Positions 1 through 8,562 of a stretch of 63,994 nt of DNA are shown one piece after another; position 1 is the stretch's first letter, and every line of letters starts with the position of its first letter. Origin of the DNA: an uncultured bacterium (GTDB taxonomy: Bacteria; Bacillota; Clostridia; Lachnospirales; Lachnospiraceae); contig CANRWP010000014.1 of the NCBI GenBank assembly GCA_947643595.1, positions 1 through 63,994 on the forward strand, in the 5' to 3' direction. Under the pieces are notes generated by a model. The model saw only the letters and a list, made by a program, of their open reading frames with translations. It had not been told where the DNA came from and did no database searches. The position numbers and the translations under genes were made by a program.

Positions 1-3000
1 TCGGACAGGCGGCGGAATTTGACTATGCGGGCACTCAGGCCTGCCGTTCCCTGAAGGAAGAGGGGATGGAAGTGGTGTTGGTGAACTCCAATCCCGCCAC
101 GATCATGACAGATAAGGATATTGCGGACAAGGTGTACATTGAACCGCTGACGGTGAAAGTGCTGGAACAGATTATCGAGAAGGAGAAACCCGACTCGGTG
201 CTGCCCACACTGGGCGGCCAGGCAGGCTTAAACCTGGGTATGGAACTGGAGGAATCCGGTTTTCTGGCGGCGCATCATGTGCGGCTGATCGGGACAACGG
301 CGCAGACCATCAAAAAGGCGGAGGATCGCCTGGAATTCAAGGAGACCATGGAGAAGATCGGGGAGCCCTGCGCGCCCTCTCTGGTGGTGGAAAACATTCA
401 GGACGGCGTGGATTTCGCGGCGAAGATCGGCTATCCGGTGGTGCTGCGTCCCGCCTACACGCTGGGCGGCTCCGGCGGCGGTATCGCCCATAATCAGGCA
501 CAGCTCGAGGAGATACTGGAGAACGGCCTCAGACTTTCCAGGGTGGGGCAGGTGCTGGTGGAGCGCTGTATCGCCGGGTGGAAAGAGATAGAATACGAGG
601 CGATGCGGGACTGCGCCGGGAACTGCATCACCATCTGCAGCATGGAAAATGTCGATCCGGTGGGCGTTCATACCGGGGATTCCATCGTGGTGGCTCCGGC
701 TCAGACGCTGGGGGATAAAGAGTTTCAGATGCTGCGCAGCGCAGCACTCAATATTATCACCGCGTTGGAGATCACGGGCGGCTGCAACGTGCAGTTTGCT
801 CTGCACCCCGAGAGTTTCGAGTACTGTGTGATCGAGGTGAACCCGAGGGTGAGCCGTTCCTCAGCGCTCGCCTCCAAGGCCACCGGGTATCCGATCGCCA
901 AAGTGGCGTCGAAGCTTGCGCTCGGCTATACGCTTGACGAGATCAAGAACGCGATCACCGGCAAGACTTACGCCAGCTTTGAGCCGGCGGTGGATTACTG
1001 TGTCGTGAAGATCCCGAGACTGCCCTTTGACAAGTTTCTGACCGCGAAGCGGACGCTGACCACGCAGATGAAGGCAACCGGCGAGGTGATGAGCATCTGT
1101 GACAGCTTCGAGGGGGCGTTTATGAAGGCACTGCGTTCCCTGGAGCAGCATGTGGACTGTCTGCGGAGTTATGATTTTTCGGCGCTTTCGAAGGAGGATC
1201 TGATTGAGCGGATGAAGAAGGTGGACGATCAGAGAGTGTTCCTGATCGCGGAAGCTGTCCGCAGGGGGATCGACTACGATACGATCTTTGCCGTCACCAT
1301 GGTGGACAGATGGTTCATCGACAAGATCGCCATCCTGGCAGAGATGGAGGAGACGCTGGAGAGAGAGGGTACCGGTTTGACCGTCGAGACGCTGCGGGAG
1401 GCGAAGCGGATGGAGTTCCCGGACAATGTGATCGCAAGGCTCACCGGATTGACTGAGGCGCAGATCAGAGAGCGCCGCTATGAGAACGGCATCGTCGCCG
1501 CCTACAAGATGGTGGACACCTGCGCGGCGGAGTTCGAGGCGCAGACGCCCTACTACTATTCCGTCTACGGAGGCGAGAACGAGGCTGTGGAGACGAAAGA
1601 CAGAAAGAAAGTGCTGGTGCTGGGCTCCGGGCCGATCCGCATCGGGCAGGGCATCGAGTTTGACTATTGTTCCGTCCATGCCACCTGGGCGTTTGCCAAA
1701 GCCGGTTTTGAGACGATCATTATCAACAACAATCCGGAGACGGTGTCCACGGACTTTGACATAGCGGACAAGCTGTATTTCGAGCCGCTGACGCCGGAGG
1801 ATGTGGAGAACATCGTGCGTCTGGAGAAGCCCGACGGCGCGGTGGTACAGTTCGGCGGTCAGACCGCCATCAAACTGACAGAGGATCTGATGAAGATGGG
1901 AGTACCGATCCTGGGCACGCAGGCGGAGGATGTGGACGCCGCGGAGGACAGGGAGCTGTTTGACCGGATCTTACAGGAGACGGAGATTCCCAGAGCGGCG
2001 GGCGGCACGGTGTTCACCGCCGAGGAGGCGAAGAAGGTAGCGAACAGGCTGGGCTACCCGGTTCTGGTGCGGCCCTCTTATGTGCTGGGCGGCCAAGGCA
2101 TGCAGATCGCCATCTCAGACGCGGAGATCGAGGAGTTTATGGCGGTCATCAACCGCTACTCTCAGGAGCATCCGATTTTGGTCGATAAGTATTTACAGGG
2201 GAAGGAACTGGAGGTGGACGCTGTCTGCGACGGCACGGATATCCTGATCCCGGGGATCATGGAACATATCGAGCGGACCGGTGTGCATTCCGGCGATTCC
2301 ATCTCGGTCTACCCGGCTTTCACGGTCAGCGAGAAGGTGAAGGAGACGATCGCGGAGTATTCCAGGCGGCTGGCGAAAGCGCTGCATGTCATTGGTCTGA
2401 TCAACATCCAGTTTATCGCGGTGGGGGACGAGGTCTATGTGATCGAGGTGAATCCCAGATCCTCCCGCACGGTGCCCTATATCAGCAAGGTGACAGGTAT
2501 TCCGATCGTGGATCTGGCGACGGAGGTGATCCTCGGAAAGAAGATCAAAGATCTGGGCTACGGGCCGGGGCTGCAGCGGGCGGCGGACTATGTGGCGATC
2601 AAGATGCCGGTGTTCTCCTTCGAGAAGATCAGGGGAGCCGAGATCTCCCTGGGGCCGGAGATGAAGTCCACCGGGGAATGCCTCGGTATCGCGGACAGCT
2701 TCGACGAGGCCCTCTACAAGGCGTTTTTGGGAGCGGGCGTGGATCTGCCGAAGTACAAGCAGATGATCATCACCGTGAAAGACGCGGACAAGGGCGAGGC
2801 CATCGAGATCGGGCGCCGCTTTGAGAAGCTGGGATATATCATCTACGCTACGAGAAGCACCGCCGCGGCTTTAAATGAGGCCGGCGTGAAGGCGAGGAAG
2901 GTCAACAAGATCTCTCAGGAATCTCCGACGGTGATGGACCTGATTTTAGGGCATAAGATCGATCTGGTAATCGATACGCCGACACAGGGGCGGGATAAGT

Positions 3001-3167
3001 CGAGAGACGGCTTCCTGATCCGCCGGACCGCCATCGAGACCGGCGTGAACTGTATTACGGCCATGGACACGGCGCGGGCGCTTGTGACCAGTCTGGAGAA
3101 TAAGGAGAGGCAGGGGAGCAGGCTGACGTTGGTAGATATCGCGACGATCGCGAAACGCGGGAAGTGA
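1..3167 (+). CDS. carB: Carbamoyl-phosphate synthase large subunit (5' truncated by window)
   Basis: Makes carbamoyl phosphate from bicarbonate, ATP and glutamine-derived ammonia for pyrimidine and arginine synthesis, in the cytoplasm with CarA. The reading frame is open from base 3, upstream of the first ATG at 66, and the residues there (GQAAEFDYAGTQACRSL) are the conserved CarB N-terminus, so the true start lies about 20 codons outside the window. Both ATP-grasp halves are visible: the first with GSGGG and EIEYEAMRD, the second beginning at KVLVLGSGPIRIGQGIEFDY. A C-terminal MGS-like allosteric domain ends at 3167. The visible 1054 residues agree with the usual length of about 1070. No terminator is evident before the next gene. 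Confidence 0.97.
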   Translation, partial: GQAAEFDYAGTQACRSLKEEGMEVVLVNSNPATIMTDKDIADKVYIEPLTVKVLEQIIEKEKPDSVLPTLGGQAGLNLGMELEESGFLAAHHVRLIGTTAQTIKKAEDRLEFKETMEKIGEPCAPSLVVENIQDGVDFAAKIGYPVVLRPAYTLGGSGGGIAHNQAQLEEILENGLRLSRVGQVLVERCIAGWKEIEYEAMRDCAGNCITICSMENVDPVGVHTGDSIVVAPAQTLGDKEFQMLRSAALNIITALEITGGCNVQFALHPESFEYCVIEVNPRVSRSSALASKATGYPIAKVASKLALGYTLDEIKNAITGKTYASFEPAVDYCVVKIPRLPFDKFLTAKRTLTTQMKATGEVMSICDSFEGAFMKALRSLEQHVDCLRSYDFSALSKEDLIERMKKVDDQRVFLIAEAVRRGIDYDTIFAVTMVDRWFIDKIAILAEMEETLEREGTGLTVETLREAKRMEFPDNVIARLTGLTEAQIRERRYENGIVAAYKMVDTCAAEFEAQTPYYYSVYGGENEAVETKDRKKVLVLGSGPIRIGQGIEFDYCSVHATWAFAKAGFETIIINNNPETVSTDFDIADKLYFEPLTPEDVENIVRLEKPDGAVVQFGGQTAIKLTEDLMKMGVPILGTQAEDVDAAEDRELFDRILQETEIPRAAGGTVFTAEEAKKVANRLGYPVLVRPSYVLGGQGMQIAISDAEIEEFMAVINRYSQEHPILVDKYLQGKELEVDAVCDGTDILIPGIMEHIERTGVHSGDSISVYPAFTVSEKVKETIAEYSRRLAKALHVIGLINIQFIAVGDEVYVIEVNPRSSRTVPYISKVTGIPIVDLATEVILGKKIKDLGYGPGLQRAADYVAIKMPVFSFEKIRGAEISLGPEMKSTGECLGIADSFDEALYKAFLGAGVDLPKYKQMIITVKDADKGEAIEIGRRFEKLGYIIYATRSTAAALNEAGVKARKVNKISQESPTVMDLILGHKIDLVIDTPTQGRDKSRDGFLIRRTAIETGVNCITAMDTARALVTSLENKERQGSRLTLVDIATIAKRGK

Positions 3168-3214
3168 AACAGGACGGGAATCCGAAGAGCGGCAGTGTAT
3201 GATAGAAAACAGAT

Positions 3215-3778
3215 ATGATAAATACAGATGAGTATCAAAAATATATCGAGAGTATCGTGAGAAGGATTGTCGGTATGTTCCACGGCGCAAAACTTTCCGA
3301 GGAGGACCTCCGCCAGAGAGGCTGGCTCGAGCTGATCGAGGCGGCGGGCAGGTATGAGGCGGAGAAAGGTGCAAAATTCACTACTTATGCCTACAGGGCC
3401 GTGGCGGAGGGAATCAGAAGAGAGGCGATTTTTCAGATGGACCGGAGCGGTGTGACAGGAAAGAATGGCGCCGTTTTGGCGGACAGCGTTTCCATCGACG
3501 GTGAGGATAGCGTTATCCGGAAGATTTCTGTGGAAGCGTTTTTTCTTTCAGACGCGGAGCGTGAGGAGAGGGAAAGCGCGGAACAGCTGCGCGAGGACTT
3601 GCGGCTTCTCACGGAGAACGAAAAGAAGGTGCTGTATATGGCATATGGCATCGGGTGTGAGAGATGCGCCAACGCGGGGAAGATCGCAAGGGAGCTCGGT
3701 ATGAGGGAACTGGAAGTGAAGCGCGCGCTTCAGAGCGGGAAGAGAAAGCTGGAGGAGCTGGCGGATGGCAGGAAGTAA
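3215..3778 (+). CDS. Sigma-70-family RNA polymerase sigma factor-like protein
   Basis: A 187-residue protein with a region-2-like segment (about residues 25-75, LRQRGWLELIEAAGRYEAE then TTYAYRAVAEGIRREA) and a region-4-like helix-turn-helix near the C-terminus (residues 130-180, ending in KRALQSGKRKLEEL). The layout is that of small alternative sigma factors. It lies 47 bp after carB and its last 14 bp overlap the next gene, so the two are probably co-translated. The start has only a weak ribosome site; an ATG at 3199 runs into a stop at once. It is divergent from the sporulation and ECF sigma groups that I can recognise, so its regulon is unknown. Confidence 0.75.
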   Translation: MINTDEYQKYIESIVRRIVGMFHGAKLSEEDLRQRGWLELIEAAGRYEAEKGAKFTTYAYRAVAEGIRREAIFQMDRSGVTGKNGAVLADSVSIDGEDSVIRKISVEAFFLSDAEREERESAEQLREDLRLLTENEKKVLYMAYGIGCERCANAGKIARELGMRELEVKRALQSGKRKLEELADGRK

Positions 3779-4982
3779 GGCAGTCCAGGTGCTGGAAGTC
3801 TTAAAAAAGATATCCGATGAATCCCACGCCGTGACCCAGGCGGAGCTTCTCGAGGCGATGAGGGAGACGGGGGACGCCGCGACGGATATTCCGGCGGTGC
3901 TGTCCCACACCGTCGATGAGATTCTGCGCCAGATCAACCCCGTGGAGTACACGAAAGAAAATGAGGCACAGTACAGGATCAAGTACAGAGGGTATCGGGA
4001 AAATCTTCTGGATGTAAAGGAAGAAATAAAAGAATTGAAGAAGGAAGCCCGCAGAAAAGGCGCCGACAGGAGGAAGATCGAAGAAAGACGGTCAGTGCTT
4101 CCCGCCAAGGCGCCCTCCATCACAGATCTGCGGTATATCCATGATTTCACGGACGAGGAGATGGATCAGATGATCCGGATCATCTCGTTTTCCGACTGCA
4201 TTTCAGCGGAAGAAAAGACAAATCTGATAGGAAAGATCACAGACACGGCAAGCATTCATTATGAAACTCCGTTTTATGACAGGAAAAAAAGAAAACTGAA
4301 ATTTAACCTCAGAGGCATATTTGCGAGAACGTACCGCACACCGGAGAGAGAGGCGAAAGAAAAGGGGGCGGATTCGGGCAGGCAGGTGTCCTTTATCCAG
4401 AAAGCGATCAACGATGGAGTCCGCATCGGTTTCCGGTTTAACGACTATGACGCGGACAAAAATCTTGTCCCGCGGAAATTGGAATATGAACTGAACCCGT
4501 ATCACATCGTTGTGTACCATGATATGTACTATCTGATCGGGAACAGGCCGGGGATGGAGAATCTGAGCCATTACCGGATCGACCTGATGTCGGAGATCAG
4601 AGTGCTCACAGACGATATGGGAGAGCACGTGAAGCGCACGCCCATGGCAAAGCTTGAGGGTGTAAGAGAGATGGGCGGGACATGGAATCCCGTGAAATAT
4701 ATGAGCGAACATCTCTATATGGGTTACGATAAGCCAAAGCATATCAGAATAAAGATTCCGAAAGATCAGTATACCGTACTGCACGACTGGTTCGGCGATC
4801 ACTACAGAAAACTCCGTGTACCCTGCGAAGAGGGATTTGATTATGTGGACATCGTGACATCGCCCGCCATGATCGTCCACTGGGCGATGCAGTACGCGGG
4901 GATTGTGGAGATCATGGATGAGGAAATACGGGAGAAGATCAGAGGAGAGATTGGCAGGCTGCAGGAAAAATATGGGGAGTGA
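3765..4982 (+). CDS. WYL-domain transcriptional regulator
   Basis: A 405-residue protein. The N-terminal 90 residues look like a helix-turn-helix region, a charged helical linker follows (KEEIKELKKEARRKGADRR), and residues about 205-300 form a WYL domain (IRIGFRFNDYDADKNLVPRK, then LNPYHIVVYHDMYYLIG). C-terminal residues 330-390 match the usual WYL C-terminal extension. Family members bind DNA and sense nucleic acid or other ligands through the WYL domain. Overlap with the sigma-like gene by 14 bp suggests that they form one regulatory pair. No target is evident. Confidence 0.85.
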   Translation: MAGSKAVQVLEVLKKISDESHAVTQAELLEAMRETGDAATDIPAVLSHTVDEILRQINPVEYTKENEAQYRIKYRGYRENLLDVKEEIKELKKEARRKGADRRKIEERRSVLPAKAPSITDLRYIHDFTDEEMDQMIRIISFSDCISAEEKTNLIGKITDTASIHYETPFYDRKKRKLKFNLRGIFARTYRTPEREAKEKGADSGRQVSFIQKAINDGVRIGFRFNDYDADKNLVPRKLEYELNPYHIVVYHDMYYLIGNRPGMENLSHYRIDLMSEIRVLTDDMGEHVKRTPMAKLEGVREMGGTWNPVKYMSEHLYMGYDKPKHIRIKIPKDQYTVLHDWFGDHYRKLRVPCEEGFDYVDIVTSPAMIVHWAMQYAGIVEIMDEEIREKIRGEIGRLQEKYGE

Positions 4983-5142
4983 CCGGCAGGAACGAGGAAA
5001 TCTACTGATCTTAAACATGTTAAAGATAGAATCTTCCATAATATCAGTGTAACAGAAAAAGAGACACAGAGATATCATGGAGGATTTTTTATGGGAAAAA
5101 ACAGTAAGATAACAACAAACTGTTATAAGACTTGTCAGGAGG

Positions 5143-5232
5143 ATGGATTTCTACAATTTGGACATGGAGTTCGGCGAGTTTGGGGATATTTTTCTGACAT
5201 CGAAGGACGGTGTGCCGATCAGATGGGCGTAA
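5143..5232 (+). CDS. Possible 29-residue peptide upstream of the phosphoesterase
   Basis: The stretch 4983-5272 between the WYL gene and the phosphoesterase has no long gene. This small frame starts with an ATG shortly after AGGAGG-like sequence (5138-5142) and codes for an acidic, aromatic peptide (MDFYNLDMEFGEFGDIFLTS...). The composition looks protein-like, and it may be the remnant of a larger gene. A competing frame (5091-5288) also has a good ribosome site but an unlikely composition. Function unknown. Confidence 0.25.
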   Translation: MDFYNLDMEFGEFGDIFLTSKDGVPIRWA

Positions 5233-5272
5233 GTATGACAGGCAGTGATGGGAAAGGATGGGGGGCAGAGAT

Positions 5273-5986
5273 ATGGCGGTTTATGTGATCTCAGATATTC
5301 ATGGCGAATATGACAAGTTTATGGAACTGCTCGACCGGATCGGGTTAAAAGAGACGGACACGTTATATATCCTGGGCGATGTTCTGGACAGGGGGCCGGA
5401 TCCGATCAGGGTGATCTGTAAGCTGATGGAGATGCCGAACGTGATTCCGATCGTGGGCAATCATGAAGTTATGGCGATAACCTGTCTGGATTTCCTCTGT
5501 AAGGAAATTACAGAGGAGACGATCGCTGGGATCGAGGCGGGGATGGCGGAAGAGTTGTCCTGCTGGATGATGAACGGGAGCATGACAACGATCGAAGGGT
5601 TTTGCAAACTGGATCGCGGGATGCAGAAAAAGGTCATAGATTATATCAGAGAGTTTTTGATCTGTGAGGAGCTGACCGTGAACGGGAAGGAGTATCTTTT
5701 AGTCCATGCCGGGCTGGGGAACTTTTCGCCGGAGAAGGAACTGGATGAGTACACACTGGATGAGTTGGTGTGGGAGAGACAGGACTATGAAGTACAGTAT
5801 TTTGAAGATAAGTATATCGTGACGGGACATACACCCACGCAGTATATTTTAGGAAATCCCAGACCGGGTTTCATCTTTAAAAAGAATCATCATATCGCCA
5901 TCGACTGCGGCTCGTATCACCCGGGCGGCAGGCTTGCGGCGATCTGCCTGGACACGGGGGAGGAATTTTACACAGAAGGACATTGA
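5273..5986 (+). CDS. Calcineurin-like metallophosphoesterase (PPP/PrpE-ApaH type)
   Basis: Residues 8-11 (DIHG), 35-41 (GDVLDRG) and 62-65 (GNHE) are the metal-binding motifs of the PPP-type serine/threonine phosphatase/Ap4A hydrolase fold. Later HAGL and TGHTPT supply the remaining histidines. Length is 237 residues from the ATG at 5273, chosen because the conserved beta strand starts there and GGGGG lies 8 bases upstream; an in-frame ATG at 5258 would add five residues. It should hydrolyse phosphoprotein or dinucleotide substrates with two divalent metals. It is followed after 19 bp by an unknown gene and then by a second phosphoesterase of the same type, so the three probably form an operon. 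Confidence 0.85.
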   Translation: MAVYVISDIHGEYDKFMELLDRIGLKETDTLYILGDVLDRGPDPIRVICKLMEMPNVIPIVGNHEVMAITCLDFLCKEITEETIAGIEAGMAEELSCWMMNGSMTTIEGFCKLDRGMQKKVIDYIREFLICEELTVNGKEYLLVHAGLGNFSPEKELDEYTLDELVWERQDYEVQYFEDKYIVTGHTPTQYILGNPRPGFIFKKNHHIAIDCGSYHPGGRLAAICLDTGEEFYTEGH

Positions 5987-6005
5987 GAAAGGAAGGAGAC
6001 GATAT

Positions 6006-7067
6006 ATGCCGAAATATTATGAACCGCCATGCTTTGAAACAAATTACAGTGATTTTCTGAGGGACAGGTTATCGGGGAAAGAAAGAAGATGCTGTTCCTA
6101 TATTGACCCGGATGCCGTAGAGGATGTCACGGAAACGAGTTTTTATAATGATCTGACAAATTTTTTGAACAGTCGGGAGAAAGAACTGGAAAGAGAACTG
6201 AAAAACAGTTATTTTTTCCTGCCGCCTTTGCATGCGCCCGAAACGTATAAATGGCTGGAGAAGTATACAGATGAGGGGCATGGGGATATGGAAAAACTGA
6301 TGGATGAGAAAAAAATGACTGTCATGCAGGAAAAAGAGCAGTTATTTTGTCTGACATCTGATCAGTTTGGGTTCAGTGCCTCAGACAGAATATATGAGAA
6401 AAAGCAGGGGAAATATCCCCTTGCGAATCTGGTTTATTCCTGTCAGGGAAAAAGCGGGGCAAAACAGGAAGAAATGATCAAAAAAATCACAAAATATGTA
6501 AAAAATACTCGAACAGTCGGCGGCTCTTTTTTATGGCCGGTGCATCCGCTAAAAAGGAAAGACAGGATATTCCCATATAATTGCACTTATAATTTGCGGC
6601 GCGGAGTGGGAAATTATCTGGAGGACAGAGTGGATCTGACATTGTTGGAAGTAAAACATGCGCTGGATTGTACGGTCGGGAACAGGGGCAATTATGAGGA
6701 GTATGGAAAGTCAGATATACTGTATGATCTGTATGAAGACGACAGTACGCATATGAAAGAATGGCTTGGACATTTTGGTTCCTTCAGGGTGTTTGTAGAA
6801 TATTTTATGCTGGAACCTTTTTGTGAGAGGATTACGGTCAATGGCGGCGGAGACTATGAGTACATGCCGGTCAATATTATAGACGGTAAGGCGATCGATG
6901 AAAGCAAAATGGAAGACATCCTGAAAATGAAAGTGCGAAATCTGGAAGGAAAAGCAATTCTGAATATGTTAGAACGGTTGGAGGGTATGATTTTGGCAAG
7001 AACCGCAAATATGGAAAGAGTGAAGGATGATGGAAATGCATTATGTAATCGGCGATATCCACAATGA
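6006..7067 (+). CDS. Conserved protein of unknown function between two phosphoesterases
   Basis: 353 residues from an ATG with GGAAGGAG 8 bases upstream (an earlier in-frame ATG at 5934 lies inside the phosphoesterase gene and is unlikely). There is no signal peptide or membrane segment. A central motif TVGGSFLWPVHP followed by NLRRGVGNYLEDRVDLTLLEVKHAL resembles families such as DUF6994, but I cannot assign it securely. The gene ends 41 bp inside the following phosphoesterase gene, which suggests translational coupling and a shared process. Base use is slightly more AT-rich than that of its neighbours. Confidence 0.6.
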   Translation: MPKYYEPPCFETNYSDFLRDRLSGKERRCCSYIDPDAVEDVTETSFYNDLTNFLNSREKELERELKNSYFFLPPLHAPETYKWLEKYTDEGHGDMEKLMDEKKMTVMQEKEQLFCLTSDQFGFSASDRIYEKKQGKYPLANLVYSCQGKSGAKQEEMIKKITKYVKNTRTVGGSFLWPVHPLKRKDRIFPYNCTYNLRRGVGNYLEDRVDLTLLEVKHALDCTVGNRGNYEEYGKSDILYDLYEDDSTHMKEWLGHFGSFRVFVEYFMLEPFCERITVNGGGDYEYMPVNIIDGKAIDESKMEDILKMKVRNLEGKAILNMLERLEGMILARTANMERVKDDGNALCNRRYPQ

Positions 7068-7731
7068 AAACAGAAAACTGCAGAATATGTTAAAAAAGAT
7101 TTCCTTTGGAGAAAACGACCACCTCTATCTGCTGGGTGATCTCTTTGACAGGGGTGGGGAGAATGCAAATCCGGTTGGCGTTTACCATACGGTTCTGGGG
7201 CTTGAAGAGCGCTGTACGGTCGTGCGGGGCAACCATGATCAGTGGCTGGCGGATTATATCAGATATTTTATGGGGCTTCCGGAGCGGAAGCAGGGAAGCT
7301 GCTGGCCTTATGTGTATGAATCTTTTGCAATGTTGCAGCGAAGGCTCACGCCTGTGGATCTGCTGCAGCTTGCGGATTTTGTAAGCGGGTTTCCTCTTCA
7401 GGAGAAACTGGAACTGGAGGGAAGGAGCTATCTGTTTGCCCACGCCATGACGTTTCCGCCCGGGAAGTGGAAAAAGAAGGATCATTATCTGATGGGCGGA
7501 CAGGACTATGAGCGGTTTGCGAGGGATGGTTTCCCGGGGTATATCTCATTTTGCGGCCACAGCAATACAAGTGATTTTGCCGTGTTTCCGGGGCGATACC
7601 TCGATGAAGAAAACTCGTCCGTTTGGCGCAACGAAAAGGGCAATGTTTATATGATGGACTGCGGCTGCGGGTTTGCGGACGGAAGGCTGGCGTGCATGTG
7701 CCTGGAGAGCGGGGAGAGGTTTTATGAGTGA
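7027..7731 (+). CDS. Second calcineurin-like metallophosphoesterase (PPP type)
   Basis: 234 residues with GDIH (9-12), GDLFDRG (37-43), RGNHD (67-71) and a later CGHSNT histidine motif, the full metal-site set of the PPP/ApaH fold. The ATG at 7036 (three codons in) has GAAGG at the better spacing of 9 and may be the true start. It overlaps the preceding unknown gene by 41 bp. It is paralogous to the gene at 5273 but clearly diverged, so the operon encodes two phosphatases of presumably different specificity. A weak hairpin with a T-rich tail follows at 7772. Confidence 0.8.
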   Translation: MMEMHYVIGDIHNENRKLQNMLKKISFGENDHLYLLGDLFDRGGENANPVGVYHTVLGLEERCTVVRGNHDQWLADYIRYFMGLPERKQGSCWPYVYESFAMLQRRLTPVDLLQLADFVSGFPLQEKLELEGRSYLFAHAMTFPPGKWKKKDHYLMGGQDYERFARDGFPGYISFCGHSNTSDFAVFPGRYLDEENSSVWRNEKGNVYMMDCGCGFADGRLACMCLESGERFYE

Positions 7732-7771
7732 AATGAGAATTTGGTTGACAAATGACAACCTCGCAGCAGGA

Positions 7772-7810
7772 GCCGGATCCCTTTCTGTCAGAATCCGGCC
7801 CCGCTATTTT
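7772..7810 (+). terminator. Possible terminator after the phosphoesterase operon
   Basis: GCCGGAT (7772-7778) pairs with ATCCGGC (7793-7799), followed by a T-rich tail (CTATTTTATT). It lies between convergent genes. The stem is only 7 bp with a 14-base loop. Confidence 0.4.
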
Positions 7811-7826
7811 ATTCATGCAAATTCAC

Positions 7827-8561
7827 TTATCCCACAACTTCTTTGATCATTTCATAGAGCGCCTTCACATCCTCCACTTTCGTCGCGCCGCTCTCCTTGT
7901 CGATAATCGAAGAGTACACATGGGGGATCACCTTTTTGACGCCGGCGTTCACCGCGATGCTCAGGATCTCTTTGAAATTGTCCAGGTCGATTCCGCCCGT
8001 GGGCTCCAGATGGAAATCGTTTTCGGCGCAGGCTTTCGCCACTGCCTCAAACTCCTCTCTGTATTTCAGGCCGCCCATCGGGAAGTATTTCAACGAATCC
8101 GCTCCCTGTTCTTTCGCCATGGCGATGGCCGTTTCCACAGGCACCACAGCAGGTTCCAGCTCTTTCGCGAGTGGTCCCGTGGATACCTTCACGTAGCCCG
8201 GCTTTCCGCAGGGCGCCACCATGGAATTCATAAAAGGCCCCTCTCCGGTCAGCGTTCTCGTGTAGCCGCCTGCCGTAAAAGTCTGGTTGATGTGTTTCGG
8301 TCTGATTGCCGCGGAAATTTCAGCTACCGCTTTCCACTGTCCGGGATTTCCTGCGCCAAGCCCTACGGAAATGCTGTTGTCCACCTCTCCCTGATATTTT
8401 TTCATATCCTCGATGGCGCTTTCCACATTCGGATAGTCCGCGGACAAAAGTCCCAGAGCGACATGTCCTTCCGTAACCTCATAGAGTTCTTTTGCATTTT
8501 CGATGGAATTGGTCAGGCAGTTTAAACAGACCCTGTCCTTATAAAATTTTAATCCTTCCAT
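7827..8561 (-). CDS. dgaF: KDGP aldolase (DgaF family)
   Basis: A 244-residue aldolase of the DgaF family, which cleaves 2-dehydro-3-deoxy-6-phosphogluconate to pyruvate and glyceraldehyde 3-phosphate in D-glucosaminate-type hexosaminate catabolism. Recognisable parts are the N-terminal LKFYKDRVCLNCLTNSIENA, the central GAGNPGQWKAVAEIS and SLKYFPMGGLKYREEF, and the C-terminal LEPTGGIDLDNFKEIL. The start at 8561 is chosen because GGAAAGGAG lies about 10 bases upstream; the ATG at 8570 would be too close to it. It starts 1 base after the dgaE stop, so the two are one operon on the minus strand. Confidence 0.85.
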   Translation of the reverse strand: MEGLKFYKDRVCLNCLTNSIENAKELYEVTEGHVALGLLSADYPNVESAIEDMKKYQGEVDNSISVGLGAGNPGQWKAVAEISAAIRPKHINQTFTAGGYTRTLTGEGPFMNSMVAPCGKPGYVKVSTGPLAKELEPAVVPVETAIAMAKEQGADSLKYFPMGGLKYREEFEAVAKACAENDFHLEPTGGIDLDNFKEILSIAVNAGVKKVIPHVYSSIIDKESGATKVEDVKALYEMIKEVVG

Positions 8562-8562
8562 A

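Noticed and set aside
228..806. Long antisense frames under carB and other GC-rich genes
   Set aside because: They are shadows of strongly biased codon use on the opposite strand.
5091..5288. 65-residue frame with a good ribosome site before the phosphoesterase
   Set aside because: Composition is unlike a protein and it overlaps the phosphoesterase start in another frame; the 29-codon frame at 5143 looks more protein-like but is itself uncertain.
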